Below, in pieces: positions 8,835-19,101 of a DNA stretch of 64,000 nt (position 1 is its first letter; each line of letters opens with the position of its first letter). The position numbers and the translations under genes are program-made. This DNA is from Reinekea marina (GTDB lineage Bacteria; Pseudomonadota; Gammaproteobacteria; Pseudomonadales; Natronospirillaceae): assembly GCF_030409715.1 (NCBI RefSeq), contig NZ_JAUFQI010000001.1, forward strand, positions 2,220,501-2,284,500, given 5' to 3'. A model generated the notes under the pieces. The model was given only the letters and a program-made list of their open reading frames with translations, was not told the origin of the DNA and did no database searches.

Positions 8835-9845
8835 CTATTTTGCTAAACGTTCTACTGACTTTTTGATTAAACCAGGGCCTTCGTAAATAAATCCAGAATA
8901 GATTTGCACCAAATCGGCACCCAGTTGCACTTTTTCTTCTGCTTCTTCGGCTGAAAGCACGCCACCGACCCCAATGATAGGTGTGTCTTCATTGAGCTTT
9001 TCGCGAAAACGTTTAAGTACATGATTCGATTGTTCGCGTACCGGAGAACCGCTTAAACCGCCCGCTTCTTTTCCATGTGTGTAGTTTTCTACGGCGTCAC
9101 GTGCCACGGTAGTATTCGTCGCAACAATTCCTTCCACTGCTTGTTCGTTGAATGTTTGTGCTAACTGATCTACTTCTTCGTCGGTTAAATCGGGCGCAAT
9201 TTTTATTAAGATTGGTGTATGTGCATGGGTTTCATCTAACTGCACTTGACGCTGTTTGAGGGCCTGAATCAACTTTACCAATGGCTCACCAAATTGTAGG
9301 TTTCTTAAACCAGGCGTGTTCGGAGAACTAAGGTTTACAACGATATAATCAGCTACCGTGTAGACTTTATCTAAGCAATATAAGTAATCATTTACCGCTT
9401 CTTCTTCTGGAGTGGTCTTATTTTTACCAATATTAACGCCAATTATCCCGCTGTATTTTGACTTTTTTACTCGTTCAACTAAATAGTCGACACCCTTATT
9501 GTTAAACCCCATTCGGTTAATAATGGCATCTTTTTCAGGAATTCGGAAAAGCCTTGGCTTTGGATTACCGTCCTGAGGTTTTGGCGTCACAGTCCCTACC
9601 TCAATAAAGCCAAATCCAAATGAACCCAATGCATCTATAAATTCACCATTTTTGTCTAACCCAGCGGCTAAACCAACACCATTTGGGAATGTTAACCCTA
9701 ATAGCTCTACAGGCTTTTGCGCTCTTGGTTTCGGCATTAAATTCATTAACCCCAATCGAGCGAGTGCACTGGCACCTTCCATAGAAACTTCATGGGCCGT
9801 TTCGGGCGTTAAACAAAACAGTGCTTTTTTTAAAAATGAATACAT
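8835..9845 (-). CDS. pyrD: dihydroorotate dehydrogenase (quinone), class 2
   Basis: PyrD oxidises dihydroorotate to orotate, passing electrons to membrane quinones, the fourth step of pyrimidine synthesis. The 336 residues equal the E. coli length. An N-terminal amphipathic membrane-binding helix precedes the FMN barrel. Recognisable segments are FGFIEVGTVTPKPQ and RLFRIPEKDAIINRMGFNN at about 77-115 and VNLSSPNTPG with the catalytic serine near 175. The glycine-rich phosphate-binding GVGGV and QIYSGFIYEGP lie near the end. An AAAGGA ribosome site precedes ATG. Confidence 0.96.
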   Translation of the reverse strand: MYSFLKKALFCLTPETAHEVSMEGASALARLGLMNLMPKPRAQKPVELLGLTFPNGVGLAAGLDKNGEFIDALGSFGFGFIEVGTVTPKPQDGNPKPRLFRIPEKDAIINRMGFNNKGVDYLVERVKKSKYSGIIGVNIGKNKTTPEEEAVNDYLYCLDKVYTVADYIVVNLSSPNTPGLRNLQFGEPLVKLIQALKQRQVQLDETHAHTPILIKIAPDLTDEEVDQLAQTFNEQAVEGIVATNTTVARDAVENYTHGKEAGGLSGSPVREQSNHVLKRFREKLNEDTPIIGVGGVLSAEEAEEKVQLGADLVQIYSGFIYEGPGLIKKSVERLAK

Positions 9846-9919
9846 TCTGGGTCCTTTGCGGAAATATGCTCGAACATTATACGATTAAAACGCGCCTATT
9901 GGCATCAGAGTGAATCGTT

Positions 9920-10144
9920 TCAAATCGCTTCGATTCGCTCAAACTTATGATTTTTATCAAAATGAATCACAAAGGTACCTTTTATACCTTCACGACGGAC
10001 AAATGGCTGAAGTATTCGAGAAGGAAACTGTACCCGTTTGCCCTCCCTAGAAACGCAAGATACAGTATGAACGGCACCTTGGTAATGTTGAAGATAATCT
10101 TCGGCAGAAATATAAATATCGACCGTGAGTGATTGTGTTGTCAT
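9920..10144 (-). CDS. DUF2835 family small protein
   Basis: The 74-residue protein matches the short DUF2835 family of gammaproteobacteria. It has no signal peptide or membrane segment and is predicted soluble and beta-rich, with the family's sequence core SREGKRVQFPSRILQPFV in the middle. The function is unknown. It lies between pyrD and the end of the nitrate operon, on the same strand as both, with its own start. Confidence 0.8.
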   Translation of the reverse strand: MTTQSLTVDIYISAEDYLQHYQGAVHTVSCVSREGKRVQFPSRILQPFVRREGIKGTFVIHFDKNHKFERIEAI

Positions 10145-10223
10145 TTAATAGTATTCGAGGTGGCTATTCTTATATTATAACCACGCTAAACCCAAAATAA
10201 GAACTCGTTTTAGAAACAGCCTT

Positions 10224-12926
10224 TTAAGCGTGTTCGATTGTTTTGGAATCTATAATATCGCTTAATTCGGGCAAGCAAGAGCCACAATTTGAGCCGCATT
10301 TTAACGAACGGGTAAGATCGGCCAAGTTTTTAACACCCTGCTCAAGTGCATCGTTGATTTGATTTTCGCCAACATTAAAGCAAGAACACACAATTCGCCC
10401 GTGATCAACTCCATTAGATGGCTTACCTGCCAGCAATCCAAGCCTTTGATGCTGTTCAATTTTAGATTGGCTGGTCACCATTTCCCTCAACCAATGAGTA
10501 CTCGGCAACATGGGGTGCTGAGCAAAATAGAAAGCGGCAATCAGAACATCATCTTTTACGAAGGAGAACCGAGCAACGTTTTCTATTGGATTAGAGTATA
10601 CAAGCCACTCTCCTGCTTCTATATCTACATTTTTAGCACTTAACAAACTTTTGGCTTTTTCAAATAGTTCAGTACTTGTCGCAGACGCTTCTTGAAGCGC
10701 GAATTCTGTATGAGCACCTTGCTCTAAGGTTACGTGACACCAATAGGCTGCATCATCAAAGTTTAACTTCTTCTGACTGATACAGTACCCATAGAGAAGT
10801 TTTTCTACCGGTCGAATGACTACCTGTGCAAATTTTGATTCAGGCTGACCAGACAACGGATCAACCGTTGCATTGATTAAATTTGAGATAACGGCATTGT
10901 TCGCAAATTGATCCGTCCAATGAATCGGCGCAAACACTTGCCCTTTCTTCTGAGTGGAACGAATATTGGCTCTCAGTTTAACTGAGCCAAGCTGGGATAC
11001 GACTTCAACAATTTGCAGCTGAACTATCGATAAATGTGCCGCATCTTGAGGGGAAATATCAATAAAAGGTTGCTCAATATGCCCCATTAATTTACTGGTT
11101 CGGCCGGTACGTGTCATCGTATGCCACTGATCTCGAATACGACCGGTATTCAATGTTAATGGGAACTCATTAGACAATTTTTCGGCTGGTTTTTGTGGGT
11201 TAATCGGTACAAAATTCGCCCGCCCTGAATGGGTGAAGAATTGACCATTCTCAAACATTCTCTCCGTTCCTTCCGGCTTTCCTATAGGAACAGGCCATTG
11301 AACGGGTTTCATTTCATTGTAAGTTTTTTCTGAGATTTGACTAAAGTGCCCTATATCAAAATCACGGGTTCCATTATTTTCGAAGGCTGAAAGCCCGGCA
11401 TGTTCTGCAAAAATCTCATGAACACCCTGGTATGAAAACTCAGATGAATAACCCATCGCAATGGCAACGTCACAAATGGCTTGCCAGTCGTGCTTGGCCT
11501 CACCCTTTGGCGCTTCAAAGCTGTGTTGGCGAGAAATTCTTCGTTCAGAGTTTGTCACCGTACCATTTTTTTCACTCCAACCTGTTGCAGGCAGCAACAC
11601 GTCGGCCAATTCAGTTGTATCTGTTTTGTCATAACATTCACTGACGATCACTAAATCACACTTCTTTAACGCTCTTCTTACTTGTGCGCTGTCTGGCAAA
11701 CTTACCACGGGGTTGGTAGCCATAATCCATACGATCTTTACGTCGCCGGCTTCAATTGCTTTAAATAAATCTACCGCTTTTAAACCGTTTTGCGTTGCCA
11801 TCTTAGGTGCTTGCCAATATCGTTTTACTCGGTCAATAGCGCCTAGAGTAGTGAAATCCATATGAGCGGCGAGTTGATTCGCCAAACCACCAACTTCACG
11901 TCCACCCATCGCGTTCGGTTGCCCCGTTATCGAAAATGGACCCATTCCTACTTGGCCGATTCGGCCAGTTGCTAAGTGGCAATTTATAATGGCATTCGAT
12001 TTATCAACACCCGTTGCCGATTGATTAATACCTTGAGAAAATAATGTGACTGTTTTTGGGGTGCTGCACCACCATTGCGACAAGCACTGTAACTCTTGCT
12101 CTGAAACGCCACAAAAACTGGCCGTTGCTTGCTCAGTCCAAGGTTTTGCCTGCTCGAGTGCTTGGTCGAACCCTTCGGTGTTCGATTTAACATAACCGAT
12201 ATTTAATGCATTATTTTGGTCGGTTTCGTTAAGTAAGTAGTTAAATAAGGCGGCATCAGATCCGGGGGAAATGGCTAAATGTAAATCGGCGACATCACAA
12301 CTTGCCGTTTTTCGCGGATCAATAACCACGACCTTCATGGCTGGATTATTTTTTTTAGCCGCCACTATTCGTTGATATAAAACAGGATGAGTCCAAGCCG
12401 CATTTGATCCGACCATAATCAAGAGGTCGCATTGTTCTAAATCTTCGTAATTGCATGGAACCGTGTCCGATCCAAAGGCACGTTTGTAGCCGACTACGGC
12501 AGAGGCCATACAAAGCCTAGAGTTTGTATCAACATTGGCCGTGCCAATAAAACCCTTCGCTAGTTTATTAGCTACATAATAGTCCTCTGTAAGTAATTGC
12601 CCAGATAAATAAAATGCAAAGGCATCGGGTCCATGTTTAGCAATCACATCTTTAATTTTACCAGCAATAGTATGAATGGCTTCATTCCACTCTACTGGCT
12701 TTCCTTGGATAAATGGTTGAGTAAGCCTGCCTTGCGGCGTTAGAGTTTGCAGTAAGTTACTGCCTTTCACACAAAGCTTGCCAAAGTTAGCCGGATGGCT
12801 CGCATCACCTTTAGCTGTAACTTGCACTTCACTCAATACAGCTTTAGCGCTGACTTCTACTCCACAACCTACCCCACAATAGGGGCAAGTTGTTTTAGTA
12901 CTACAGTTATTAAGCGGTTTGTTCAT
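10224..12926 (-). CDS. nasA: assimilatory nitrate reductase catalytic subunit
   Basis: NasA reduces nitrate to nitrite in the cytoplasm using a bis-MGD molybdenum cofactor. The 900-residue protein begins with a [4Fe-4S] motif CPYCGVGCG (cysteines at about 14, 17 and 21, the fourth near 52). It then shows the molybdopterin oxidoreductase core and dinucleotide-binding domain. An extra C-terminal BFD-like [2Fe-2S] domain (from about 848) has CSCF and CGSNCGSC. This domain is typical of Klebsiella-type NasA fed by an NAD(P)H flavoprotein. The gene is the last of the nitrate operon, its start overlapping the nirD end by 17 bases. Confidence 0.95.
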   Translation of the reverse strand: MNKPLNNCSTKTTCPYCGVGCGVEVSAKAVLSEVQVTAKGDASHPANFGKLCVKGSNLLQTLTPQGRLTQPFIQGKPVEWNEAIHTIAGKIKDVIAKHGPDAFAFYLSGQLLTEDYYVANKLAKGFIGTANVDTNSRLCMASAVVGYKRAFGSDTVPCNYEDLEQCDLLIMVGSNAAWTHPVLYQRIVAAKKNNPAMKVVVIDPRKTASCDVADLHLAISPGSDAALFNYLLNETDQNNALNIGYVKSNTEGFDQALEQAKPWTEQATASFCGVSEQELQCLSQWWCSTPKTVTLFSQGINQSATGVDKSNAIINCHLATGRIGQVGMGPFSITGQPNAMGGREVGGLANQLAAHMDFTTLGAIDRVKRYWQAPKMATQNGLKAVDLFKAIEAGDVKIVWIMATNPVVSLPDSAQVRRALKKCDLVIVSECYDKTDTTELADVLLPATGWSEKNGTVTNSERRISRQHSFEAPKGEAKHDWQAICDVAIAMGYSSEFSYQGVHEIFAEHAGLSAFENNGTRDFDIGHFSQISEKTYNEMKPVQWPVPIGKPEGTERMFENGQFFTHSGRANFVPINPQKPAEKLSNEFPLTLNTGRIRDQWHTMTRTGRTSKLMGHIEQPFIDISPQDAAHLSIVQLQIVEVVSQLGSVKLRANIRSTQKKGQVFAPIHWTDQFANNAVISNLINATVDPLSGQPESKFAQVVIRPVEKLLYGYCISQKKLNFDDAAYWCHVTLEQGAHTEFALQEASATSTELFEKAKSLLSAKNVDIEAGEWLVYSNPIENVARFSFVKDDVLIAAFYFAQHPMLPSTHWLREMVTSQSKIEQHQRLGLLAGKPSNGVDHGRIVCSCFNVGENQINDALEQGVKNLADLTRSLKCGSNCGSCLPELSDIIDSKTIEHA

Positions 12927-13257
12927 AAAGTGTCTCTACCGCTAGGGAAATTTTTCCGTTTTCGATTTTAACGGAATAGCTTGGTACGCTGACCTCTTCT
13001 TCCAAACATTGCCCAGTTTTAAGATCAAAGTGATGTTTATGAATAGGGCTAGAGACTACTAACCGGCCCTGAATATCCCCAAGAATACCCCGTGACAATA
13101 CATTCGCCTTGCTGATTGGGTCCCAATTCGACAAAGCAAACACACGTTCTTTGGTGTTAGGCATGTAAAATATCGCTACCTGTTGATTCGATACTTTTAC
13201 GGCAATGCCTAAATTTGGAATGAGATCATTTTCTAAACAGACTGTTTCGAATTGCAT
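12910..13257 (-). CDS. nirD: nitrite reductase small subunit NirD
   Basis: NirD is the small Rieske-fold subunit of the cytoplasmic NADH-dependent nitrite reductase. The 115-residue product has the family's length and segments (an SNWDPISKANVLSRG stretch, then a region ending in a beta-rich core). As in most NirD proteins the Rieske metal ligands are not complete: HKHHFDLKTGQC is present but the paired CxH set is missing. An AGAGGG ribosome site precedes ATG. It sits 14 bases after nirB and overlaps nasA. Confidence 0.93.
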   Translation of the reverse strand: MQFETVCLENDLIPNLGIAVKVSNQQVAIFYMPNTKERVFALSNWDPISKANVLSRGILGDIQGRLVVSSPIHKHHFDLKTGQCLEEEVSVPSYSVKIENGKISLAVETLYEQTA

Positions 13258-13271
13258 TTTTTGAACCCTCT

Positions 13272-15830
13272 TCAGTTAGCCACCGCAATAAGTTTTTTTT
13301 CTTCTTCCGTAGCAGGTCGAATTTGACTACGCTCTTCAATAAAAACAACGTTCTCGTCTTTATCATTACTATTTACAAACGGTTTAAAGGCTTTCAGTGC
13401 CTCTGGGTTTTCTAAGGTAGTTTTCCATTCACACTGAAAAGTATCGACAAGATGTGACATTTGAGATTCTAATTCGGCCGCAATAGAAAGGCTGTCTTCG
13501 ATAACGACTTGTTTTAAATAGTCTAAGCCGCCTTCTAAGTTTTCCATCCAGACCGAGGTTCGTTGCAAACGATCGGCGGTTTTAACGTAAAACATCAAAA
13601 TTCGATCAACATATTGCAGTAACTGTTCATCACTTAAATCGGTTGCAAACAAATCTGCGTGCCTAGGCTTCATCCCACCGTTACCGCACACGTATAAATT
13701 CCAGCCACCCTCAGTCGCGATCACGCCAATATCTTTACTTTGAGCTTCAGCACATTCACGAGTACACCCAGACACTGCAAATTTCAACTTATGAGGTGAT
13801 CGTAAGCCTTTGTATCTGTTCTCTAATGTTAATGCCATAGCCATACTGTCGTTCACCCCGTAACGGCACCAAGTACTACCGACACAAGATTTAACCGTTC
13901 GAACCGATTTACCATAGGCTTGCCCAGTTTCGAACCCGGCATCAATTAATTTTTTCCAGATCAACGGTAACTGATCAACCGTTGCACCAAATAAATCTAC
14001 TCGCTGCCCACCGGTAATTTTCGTATAGAGCTTAAATTCTTTCGCAACTTCACCTAAAACAATTAATTTTTCCGCAGTAATCTCGCCTCCAGGTATTCGG
14101 GGCACTACAGAGTATGTTCCGTCTTTTTGAATATTTGCCAAATAGCGATCATTCGTGTCTTGCAATGAAACGTGTGGTTTTTCTAGTACGTAATCGTTCC
14201 AAATACTGGCAAACATACTGCCTGCTAGCGGTCTACAAATCGCACAGCCGTGGCCTTTACCGTGCTTTTGAATCAATTCATCGAAAGTAGTAATTTCACC
14301 TACTTTAATCAGGTTATACAAATCTTGGCGGGTATAAGGAAAGTGCTCACATACATCAGTGCTTACTTCGACACCCAATGCAGTTAACTCGCTGTCCACT
14401 ACTTTTTTCAGCAATGCAGCACACCCACCGCAACCACTGCTGGCTTTCGTTGCGCTTTTGACATCAGCCACAGATAAGCAGCCGCTTTGAACAGCTGATG
14501 AAATATTATCTTTGGTAACGTTTAAACAACTGCAAATAGAAGCCGACCCAGGTAATGCTTCAACACCTAATGCGGCCGAGGCACCATCAGTATTGGGTAG
14601 AATCAAGCTCTCTGGCTGCTTAGGCAGTTTGATTCCATTTAAGTAATATTGTAAAAGAGTGTCGTACGCGCTGTTGTCACCGACTAACACGGCTCCTAGA
14701 AGATGTTGTCCATCTTCTGATACCACTAATTTTTGGTAACTTTGAGTCATACCATTGTGATACACAAACGTTTTGGCACCTTGGGTTTGGCCATGAGCAT
14801 CACCAATCGAACCGACATCACACCCAAGTAACTTTAATTTAGTGCTCATATCAGCACCGGTAAATTCAACGTTTTCTTTTTGACTTAAGTGGAACGCCGC
14901 GGCTTTTGCCATTTGATATCCTGGCGCTACTAATCCAAATATTCGACCACTCCATAAAGCACACTCACCAATTGCGTAAATATCTTTATCTGAAGTTACG
15001 CAATGATTATCGACCTCGATGCCGCCTCGCTCCCCTACATTAAGACCTGACGTACGGGCTAACGCATCTTGTGGTCGAATCCCCGCGGAAAATAGAATCA
15101 GATCAGTTTCTAAATAAAGCTCATCATCTGTCTGACTTGCAAACTTCATTCGGTGTACACTTTCTTGTCCATCGACGATTTCAGTCGTCGCAGTTGAGGT
15201 ATAAACATTTACACCGAGCCCTTCGATCATCGCTTTTAGAACCGTGCCGCCTTGATCGTCTAACTGCACTGGCATTAACCGAGGTGCAAATTCCACTACA
15301 CTGGTTTCTAAACCAAGATTTTTAAGCGCATTTGCGGCTTCCAACCCTAATAAGCCACCACCTACTACGGTGCCAGTTTTAATAGATTGCGCACAAGATT
15401 TGATTGCATCCAAATCATCGATGGTTCGATATACAAATGTATTGAGTCGATCGTAACCTGGAATGGGTGGTACAAAAGGATAAGATCCTGTGGCAAGTAC
15501 TAACTTTTCGTAGTCAACTCGATCACCTTTCTCTGTGAGCACTTGCTTTGCATGAGTATCAATATGCTCAACCCGACAATCAGTTTCAAATCGAATGCCG
15601 TTTTCTTTGTAGTAATGAGCTTCGGTTAGTGATAAATCGTCTATTCCTTTACCATTGAAATACTCACTTAAATGTACGCGATCGTAAGCTAAATGTGGCT
15701 CTTCACCAAACACTAATATCTCATAAACTTCATTTAAATCTTGCTCTATACATTGTTCAATATAGTGATGTCCGACCATGCCATTACCGACAACAATAAG
15801 TGTTGGTTTTTGATCTGCTAATTTTTTCAT
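13272..15830 (-). CDS. nirB: NADH-dependent nitrite reductase large subunit NirB
   Basis: NirB reduces nitrite to ammonium with six electrons from NADH. In the 852-residue protein the N-terminal FAD/NAD(P) domain shows VVGNGMVGHHY at about 12 and GGGLLGLEAA at about 155. A BFD-like [2Fe-2S] domain follows (CSCLNVT near 430, CGGCAAL near 465). The C-terminal siroheme/[4Fe-4S] half has CVGSTWCRYG near 650 and SGCTRECAEAQ near 690, supplying the four cofactor cysteines. Length agrees with E. coli NirB (847). It is part of the long nitrate operon. Confidence 0.96.
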   Translation of the reverse strand: MKKLADQKPTLIVVGNGMVGHHYIEQCIEQDLNEVYEILVFGEEPHLAYDRVHLSEYFNGKGIDDLSLTEAHYYKENGIRFETDCRVEHIDTHAKQVLTEKGDRVDYEKLVLATGSYPFVPPIPGYDRLNTFVYRTIDDLDAIKSCAQSIKTGTVVGGGLLGLEAANALKNLGLETSVVEFAPRLMPVQLDDQGGTVLKAMIEGLGVNVYTSTATTEIVDGQESVHRMKFASQTDDELYLETDLILFSAGIRPQDALARTSGLNVGERGGIEVDNHCVTSDKDIYAIGECALWSGRIFGLVAPGYQMAKAAAFHLSQKENVEFTGADMSTKLKLLGCDVGSIGDAHGQTQGAKTFVYHNGMTQSYQKLVVSEDGQHLLGAVLVGDNSAYDTLLQYYLNGIKLPKQPESLILPNTDGASAALGVEALPGSASICSCLNVTKDNISSAVQSGCLSVADVKSATKASSGCGGCAALLKKVVDSELTALGVEVSTDVCEHFPYTRQDLYNLIKVGEITTFDELIQKHGKGHGCAICRPLAGSMFASIWNDYVLEKPHVSLQDTNDRYLANIQKDGTYSVVPRIPGGEITAEKLIVLGEVAKEFKLYTKITGGQRVDLFGATVDQLPLIWKKLIDAGFETGQAYGKSVRTVKSCVGSTWCRYGVNDSMAMALTLENRYKGLRSPHKLKFAVSGCTRECAEAQSKDIGVIATEGGWNLYVCGNGGMKPRHADLFATDLSDEQLLQYVDRILMFYVKTADRLQRTSVWMENLEGGLDYLKQVVIEDSLSIAAELESQMSHLVDTFQCEWKTTLENPEALKAFKPFVNSNDKDENVVFIEERSQIRPATEEEKKLIAVAN

Positions 15831-15875
15831 ATTTGCTCTCTCTATAAATACAGCGTTACCGTCGCACTTTAAATA

Positions 15876-17153
15876 TTAGGCGGCATGATTAATGACTGAT
15901 TCACTATTGCAGTATGCTTCGCCAAAAATTAGGTTTCTCATTAAGTGAGAAACATTGGCTTTAGTTTGGATTAATGAAAAGTACCAAGGCCCATCCGAAA
16001 TGTTTCCGTACAAAATAGCAGCTACAATGACACCATTATCGATAATAATTTTTCGGTATTCACTGTTGGTACGATCGACCAGTACAATTGAATTTTTATC
16101 CGTTGCTTTACCAATATCACCAACAGAATAAAGATTGACACCCGACACCTTAAGCTTGGTCGGCGAGTGCTCTATTTTAAACTTAGGGTTTTGATTGCTT
16201 GGAGCACCTTTAGCATTTAGCAGCCAACTCACTAAAACTTCGAGCTGTTTCCATATAGGGTCGACTAAGCCAAATGTTTGGCCATTAAACTCCGTACATT
16301 CGCCTATGGCATAAGTATGAGCCTTGCTCGTTTGAAGATACTCATTCACTACAATGGCTTTCTTGGTTAACAAGCCGGATGATTTTGCCAAGCTAACTTC
16401 TGGTGTAATACCTGTAGCGAGAACCACCGTATTACACTCAATATGCGTTCCGTCCTCTAACGTTACACCCGTAACAATTTTTTTATCTTGAGCAAATTCA
16501 TGAGTGAGCTTAGAAGGAGAATGTCCGAGAAAAAATTTAATACCTAATGCTTCTAAATGGGCTTGTAATAACTCAGCGGCAGCGACATCCAACTGACGAT
16601 TAAGTATATGCCCCGCCCGATGTACTAACGAAACATTTAACCCACGTTTAACCAAACCGACAGCCGCTTCCAACCCTAGTAATCCACCGCCAATGACGAC
16701 GACCTGAGCGTCATTGTTAATGTTTTCTAAAATACTGACATCGTTTAAGTTTCGAAACCCATGTATATTCCCAATGTTTTCAGGAAATTGAGCTAATTGA
16801 CTTGCCCGAGACCCTGTCGCAAATACAACCTCATCGAATGCCACTTCGACACCACTGGCTAAAATAATCTGTTTCAGTTTGTAACTAACTTGAACCGCAG
16901 GATCATTAGTTATGAGTCTCAGCCCTTGGCTACAAAGTGCTGTCATATCAACAAAGTTAATTTGTTTGGTAGTTATCTCTTTAGCGAGCAGCGGCGAAAG
17001 CATAATACGGTTGTAGCCTGCTTTTGCTTCTTCTCCGATTAAGGTAACTTGAATATCGGGGCGACCAGACTCAACAAGTGATTGAGCTAACTTACAACCC
17101 GCCATTCCCGCGCCGATAATGACGATATTCCGATTATTTGTTTTCATTAACAT
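15876..17153 (-). CDS. NAD(P)/FAD flavoprotein, probable electron donor for NasA
   Basis: The 425-residue protein is an FAD-dependent pyridine nucleotide oxidoreductase resembling the N-terminal half of NirB and the Klebsiella NasB flavoprotein. It has the dinucleotide motifs GAGMAG near residue 15 and GGGLLGLEAA near 158, and an FAD-binding ATGITPE/YAIGEC region near 260-290. It lacks the iron-sulfur and siroheme domains of NirB. Because NasA here has a C-terminal [2Fe-2S] domain but no reductase of its own, this gene is the natural candidate for the NAD(P)H-oxidising subunit. That assignment is inferred from context. ATG 17153 follows the nrtD stop directly, with AGGTGG upstream. Confidence 0.85.
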   Translation of the reverse strand: MLMKTNNRNIVIIGAGMAGCKLAQSLVESGRPDIQVTLIGEEAKAGYNRIMLSPLLAKEITTKQINFVDMTALCSQGLRLITNDPAVQVSYKLKQIILASGVEVAFDEVVFATGSRASQLAQFPENIGNIHGFRNLNDVSILENINNDAQVVVIGGGLLGLEAAVGLVKRGLNVSLVHRAGHILNRQLDVAAAELLQAHLEALGIKFFLGHSPSKLTHEFAQDKKIVTGVTLEDGTHIECNTVVLATGITPEVSLAKSSGLLTKKAIVVNEYLQTSKAHTYAIGECTEFNGQTFGLVDPIWKQLEVLVSWLLNAKGAPSNQNPKFKIEHSPTKLKVSGVNLYSVGDIGKATDKNSIVLVDRTNSEYRKIIIDNGVIVAAILYGNISDGPWYFSLIQTKANVSHLMRNLIFGEAYCNSESVINHAA

Positions 17154-18002
17154 CTAACCCGCCACCTTTACTGCAGGTTGATGTTCTACTTTAGGAGATT
17201 TTTTGCTTGGTAATGGCTCTACCTTTTTTTGCTTTTCATATAAAAACTTAAGTACTTGAGAGCGGTAATCTACGTAAACCGGATCATTGGCTAAGGCTAA
17301 TCGATCTCGTGGTCTCTCTAAATTAACGTCTAAAATCTCTCCAACAGTCGCTTCTGGCCCGTTGGTCATCATCACAATTCGATCTGAAAGCAATACCGCT
17401 TCATCAACATCATGAGTAATCATTATGACGGTATTGTTTAGTGTTTTTTGTATGTCCATTAAGGAATCTTGTAAATGCGCTCTTGTTAACGCATCGAGAG
17501 CTCCGAACGGTTCATCCATTAAAAGTACACTAGGCTCCATTGCAAGTGCTCGAGCGATACCGACTCGCTGTTTCATACCACCCGACAACTCGTCTGGTCT
17601 TTTATCTTTTGCATGACTCATGTGCACGAGCTCAAGGTTGTGCTCAATCCAATCGCTCATTTCCCTGTTGCTTCTCGTGCGTCCAAATACTTGTTTTACG
17701 GCCAGTTCAACATTTTGATAAGCTGTTAACCAAGGCAGTAAGGAGTGGTTTTGAAAAACAACCGCTCGTTCGGGACCTGGCCCTTTAATTTCACGGCCGT
17801 CTAAAATAACGCCACCCTCTGTTGCATCGTACAAGCCGGCTACAATATTCAATACGGTTGATTTACCACACCCAGAATGACCTATAAGACTCACAAACTC
17901 GCCCTTATTAATTTTTAGCGAGACTTTATCTAACGCTTTAAAAGAGCCTTTAGGTGTAGGAAACTCGATTGATACTTGGCTAATTTCTAAATGAGATGAC
18001 AT
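17154..18002 (-). CDS. nrtD: nitrate ABC transporter ATP-binding protein
   Basis: This 282-residue ATPase energises nitrate uptake. It shows Walker A GHSGCGKST near residue 42, the Q-loop, the signature LSGGMKQRVGIARA near 137 and Walker B LLMDEPFGALD near 162, then the H-loop ITHDVDEA. It belongs to the nitrate/sulfonate/taurine class (NrtD/SsuB/TauB). The nitrate assignment rests on the operon. It is the single-domain type; the solute-binding-domain fusion NrtC of cyanobacteria is absent. It ends against the flavoprotein start and lies 10 bases after nrtB. Confidence 0.92.
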   Translation of the reverse strand: MSSHLEISQVSIEFPTPKGSFKALDKVSLKINKGEFVSLIGHSGCGKSTVLNIVAGLYDATEGGVILDGREIKGPGPERAVVFQNHSLLPWLTAYQNVELAVKQVFGRTRSNREMSDWIEHNLELVHMSHAKDKRPDELSGGMKQRVGIARALAMEPSVLLMDEPFGALDALTRAHLQDSLMDIQKTLNNTVIMITHDVDEAVLLSDRIVMMTNGPEATVGEILDVNLERPRDRLALANDPVYVDYRSQVLKFLYEKQKKVEPLPSKKSPKVEHQPAVKVAG

Positions 18003-18012
18003 AACTTATTCC

Positions 18013-19011
18013 TTATCTTAATACTTGAGTTTTATCCCATGAAACAAACCGCTGTACGATCAACATGGTGCGGTCTAACAAAAATCCAATAAAACCAATG
18101 GTAATAACGGCCACCATTATTCTGCCCAAAGAATTTGAGCTGCCATTTTGAAACTCGTCCCAAACAAATTTTCCTAAACCAGGGTTTTGAGCCAGCATTT
18201 CTGCAGCAATGAGCACCATCCATGCGATGCCTAACGACAAACGTAGCCCGGTAAACATCATTGGAATTGAAGAAGGAATCACTATTTTCCAAACGTGGGT
18301 TGTCCAGTTTAATCGCAGTACCTTAGATACATTAAGTAAGTCTTTATCTATGGCTGCGACACCAACAGCGGTGTTTATGAGCGTTGGCCACATGCAACAT
18401 AGCGTTACGGTAAACATTGACGTGAGGAAAGATTTTGAAAACATAGGATCATCAGTAACATAGGTTGCGCTAACCACCATAGTGACCAGTGGTAACCAAG
18501 CCAATGGCGACACGGGTTTAAATATTTGAATAACTGGATTTAATGCACTGTAAATAGCTCCGTTTAACCCAATGAGAATACCGACCGGAATGGCGATCAA
18601 TGATGCCAATAAAAAGCCAGCTAACACGGTGATTAGGCTGGTAAATATTTGATCAAAGTAAGTGGGCTTTCCAGTATATTCACGTACTTTGGCAACATAG
18701 GTTGGATCATCGGCTAAACGCTGCGCATTTCGCTCTGTTTGTCGCTCATGAAAAGCGATTTCTTTCTCTCTTTCCCGTTGGTGGTCATCCACAAGACTGT
18801 GCCATTGTTCGTAAACAACCACCGGACCAGGAAAAACACCTAAGGATGTTTCTATTTTTGATGAGCCTGCCTGCCAAATCAATAAAAACAACGTAATTCC
18901 GATCATAGGAAATACGAGGGAAAGAATGGTTTTGATGTCAAAGAATGACCATAGGCTAGTCATGTCTTCTTTTTTTATCTGATTAAGTTTCAAAAGCGTT
19001 GAACTAATCAT
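18013..19011 (-). CDS. nrtB: nitrate ABC transporter permease
   Basis: The 332-residue inner-membrane permease has a hydrophobic segment at about 30-50. A hydrophilic stretch with periplasmic character follows (about 60-120), and then the five-helix BPD_transp_1 domain from about 125. The coupling-loop motif is present around LRLSLGIAWMVLIAAEML near 255-272. It matches NrtB-type nitrate permeases with the extended first loop. The ribosome site is AAGG before ATG. The upstream gap to nrtA is about 90 bases and contains a small inverted repeat. Confidence 0.9.
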   Translation of the reverse strand: MISSTLLKLNQIKKEDMTSLWSFFDIKTILSLVFPMIGITLFLLIWQAGSSKIETSLGVFPGPVVVYEQWHSLVDDHQREREKEIAFHERQTERNAQRLADDPTYVAKVREYTGKPTYFDQIFTSLITVLAGFLLASLIAIPVGILIGLNGAIYSALNPVIQIFKPVSPLAWLPLVTMVVSATYVTDDPMFSKSFLTSMFTVTLCCMWPTLINTAVGVAAIDKDLLNVSKVLRLNWTTHVWKIVIPSSIPMMFTGLRLSLGIAWMVLIAAEMLAQNPGLGKFVWDEFQNGSSNSLGRIMVAVITIGFIGFLLDRTMLIVQRFVSWDKTQVLR

Positions 19012-19040
19012 TGGGTAACCTTTTTTTTACGGGTAAATTT

Positions 19041-19092
19041 GCAACGTTTAAATCGGAGTTCAGGGTAACCTGCTAAGCAATGTTACCCATCC
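19041..19092 (-). repeat. small inverted repeat between nrtA and nrtB
   Basis: A 7-base inverted repeat (GGGTAAC/GTTACCC with a 12-base loop) lies in the roughly 90-base gap between nrtA and nrtB. No T-run follows on the minus strand. It could stabilise the upstream nrtA message, a common arrangement after solute-binding-protein genes, but this is only a guess. Coordinates are approximate. Confidence 0.35.
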
Positions 19093-19101
19093 ACCTAGTG
19101 T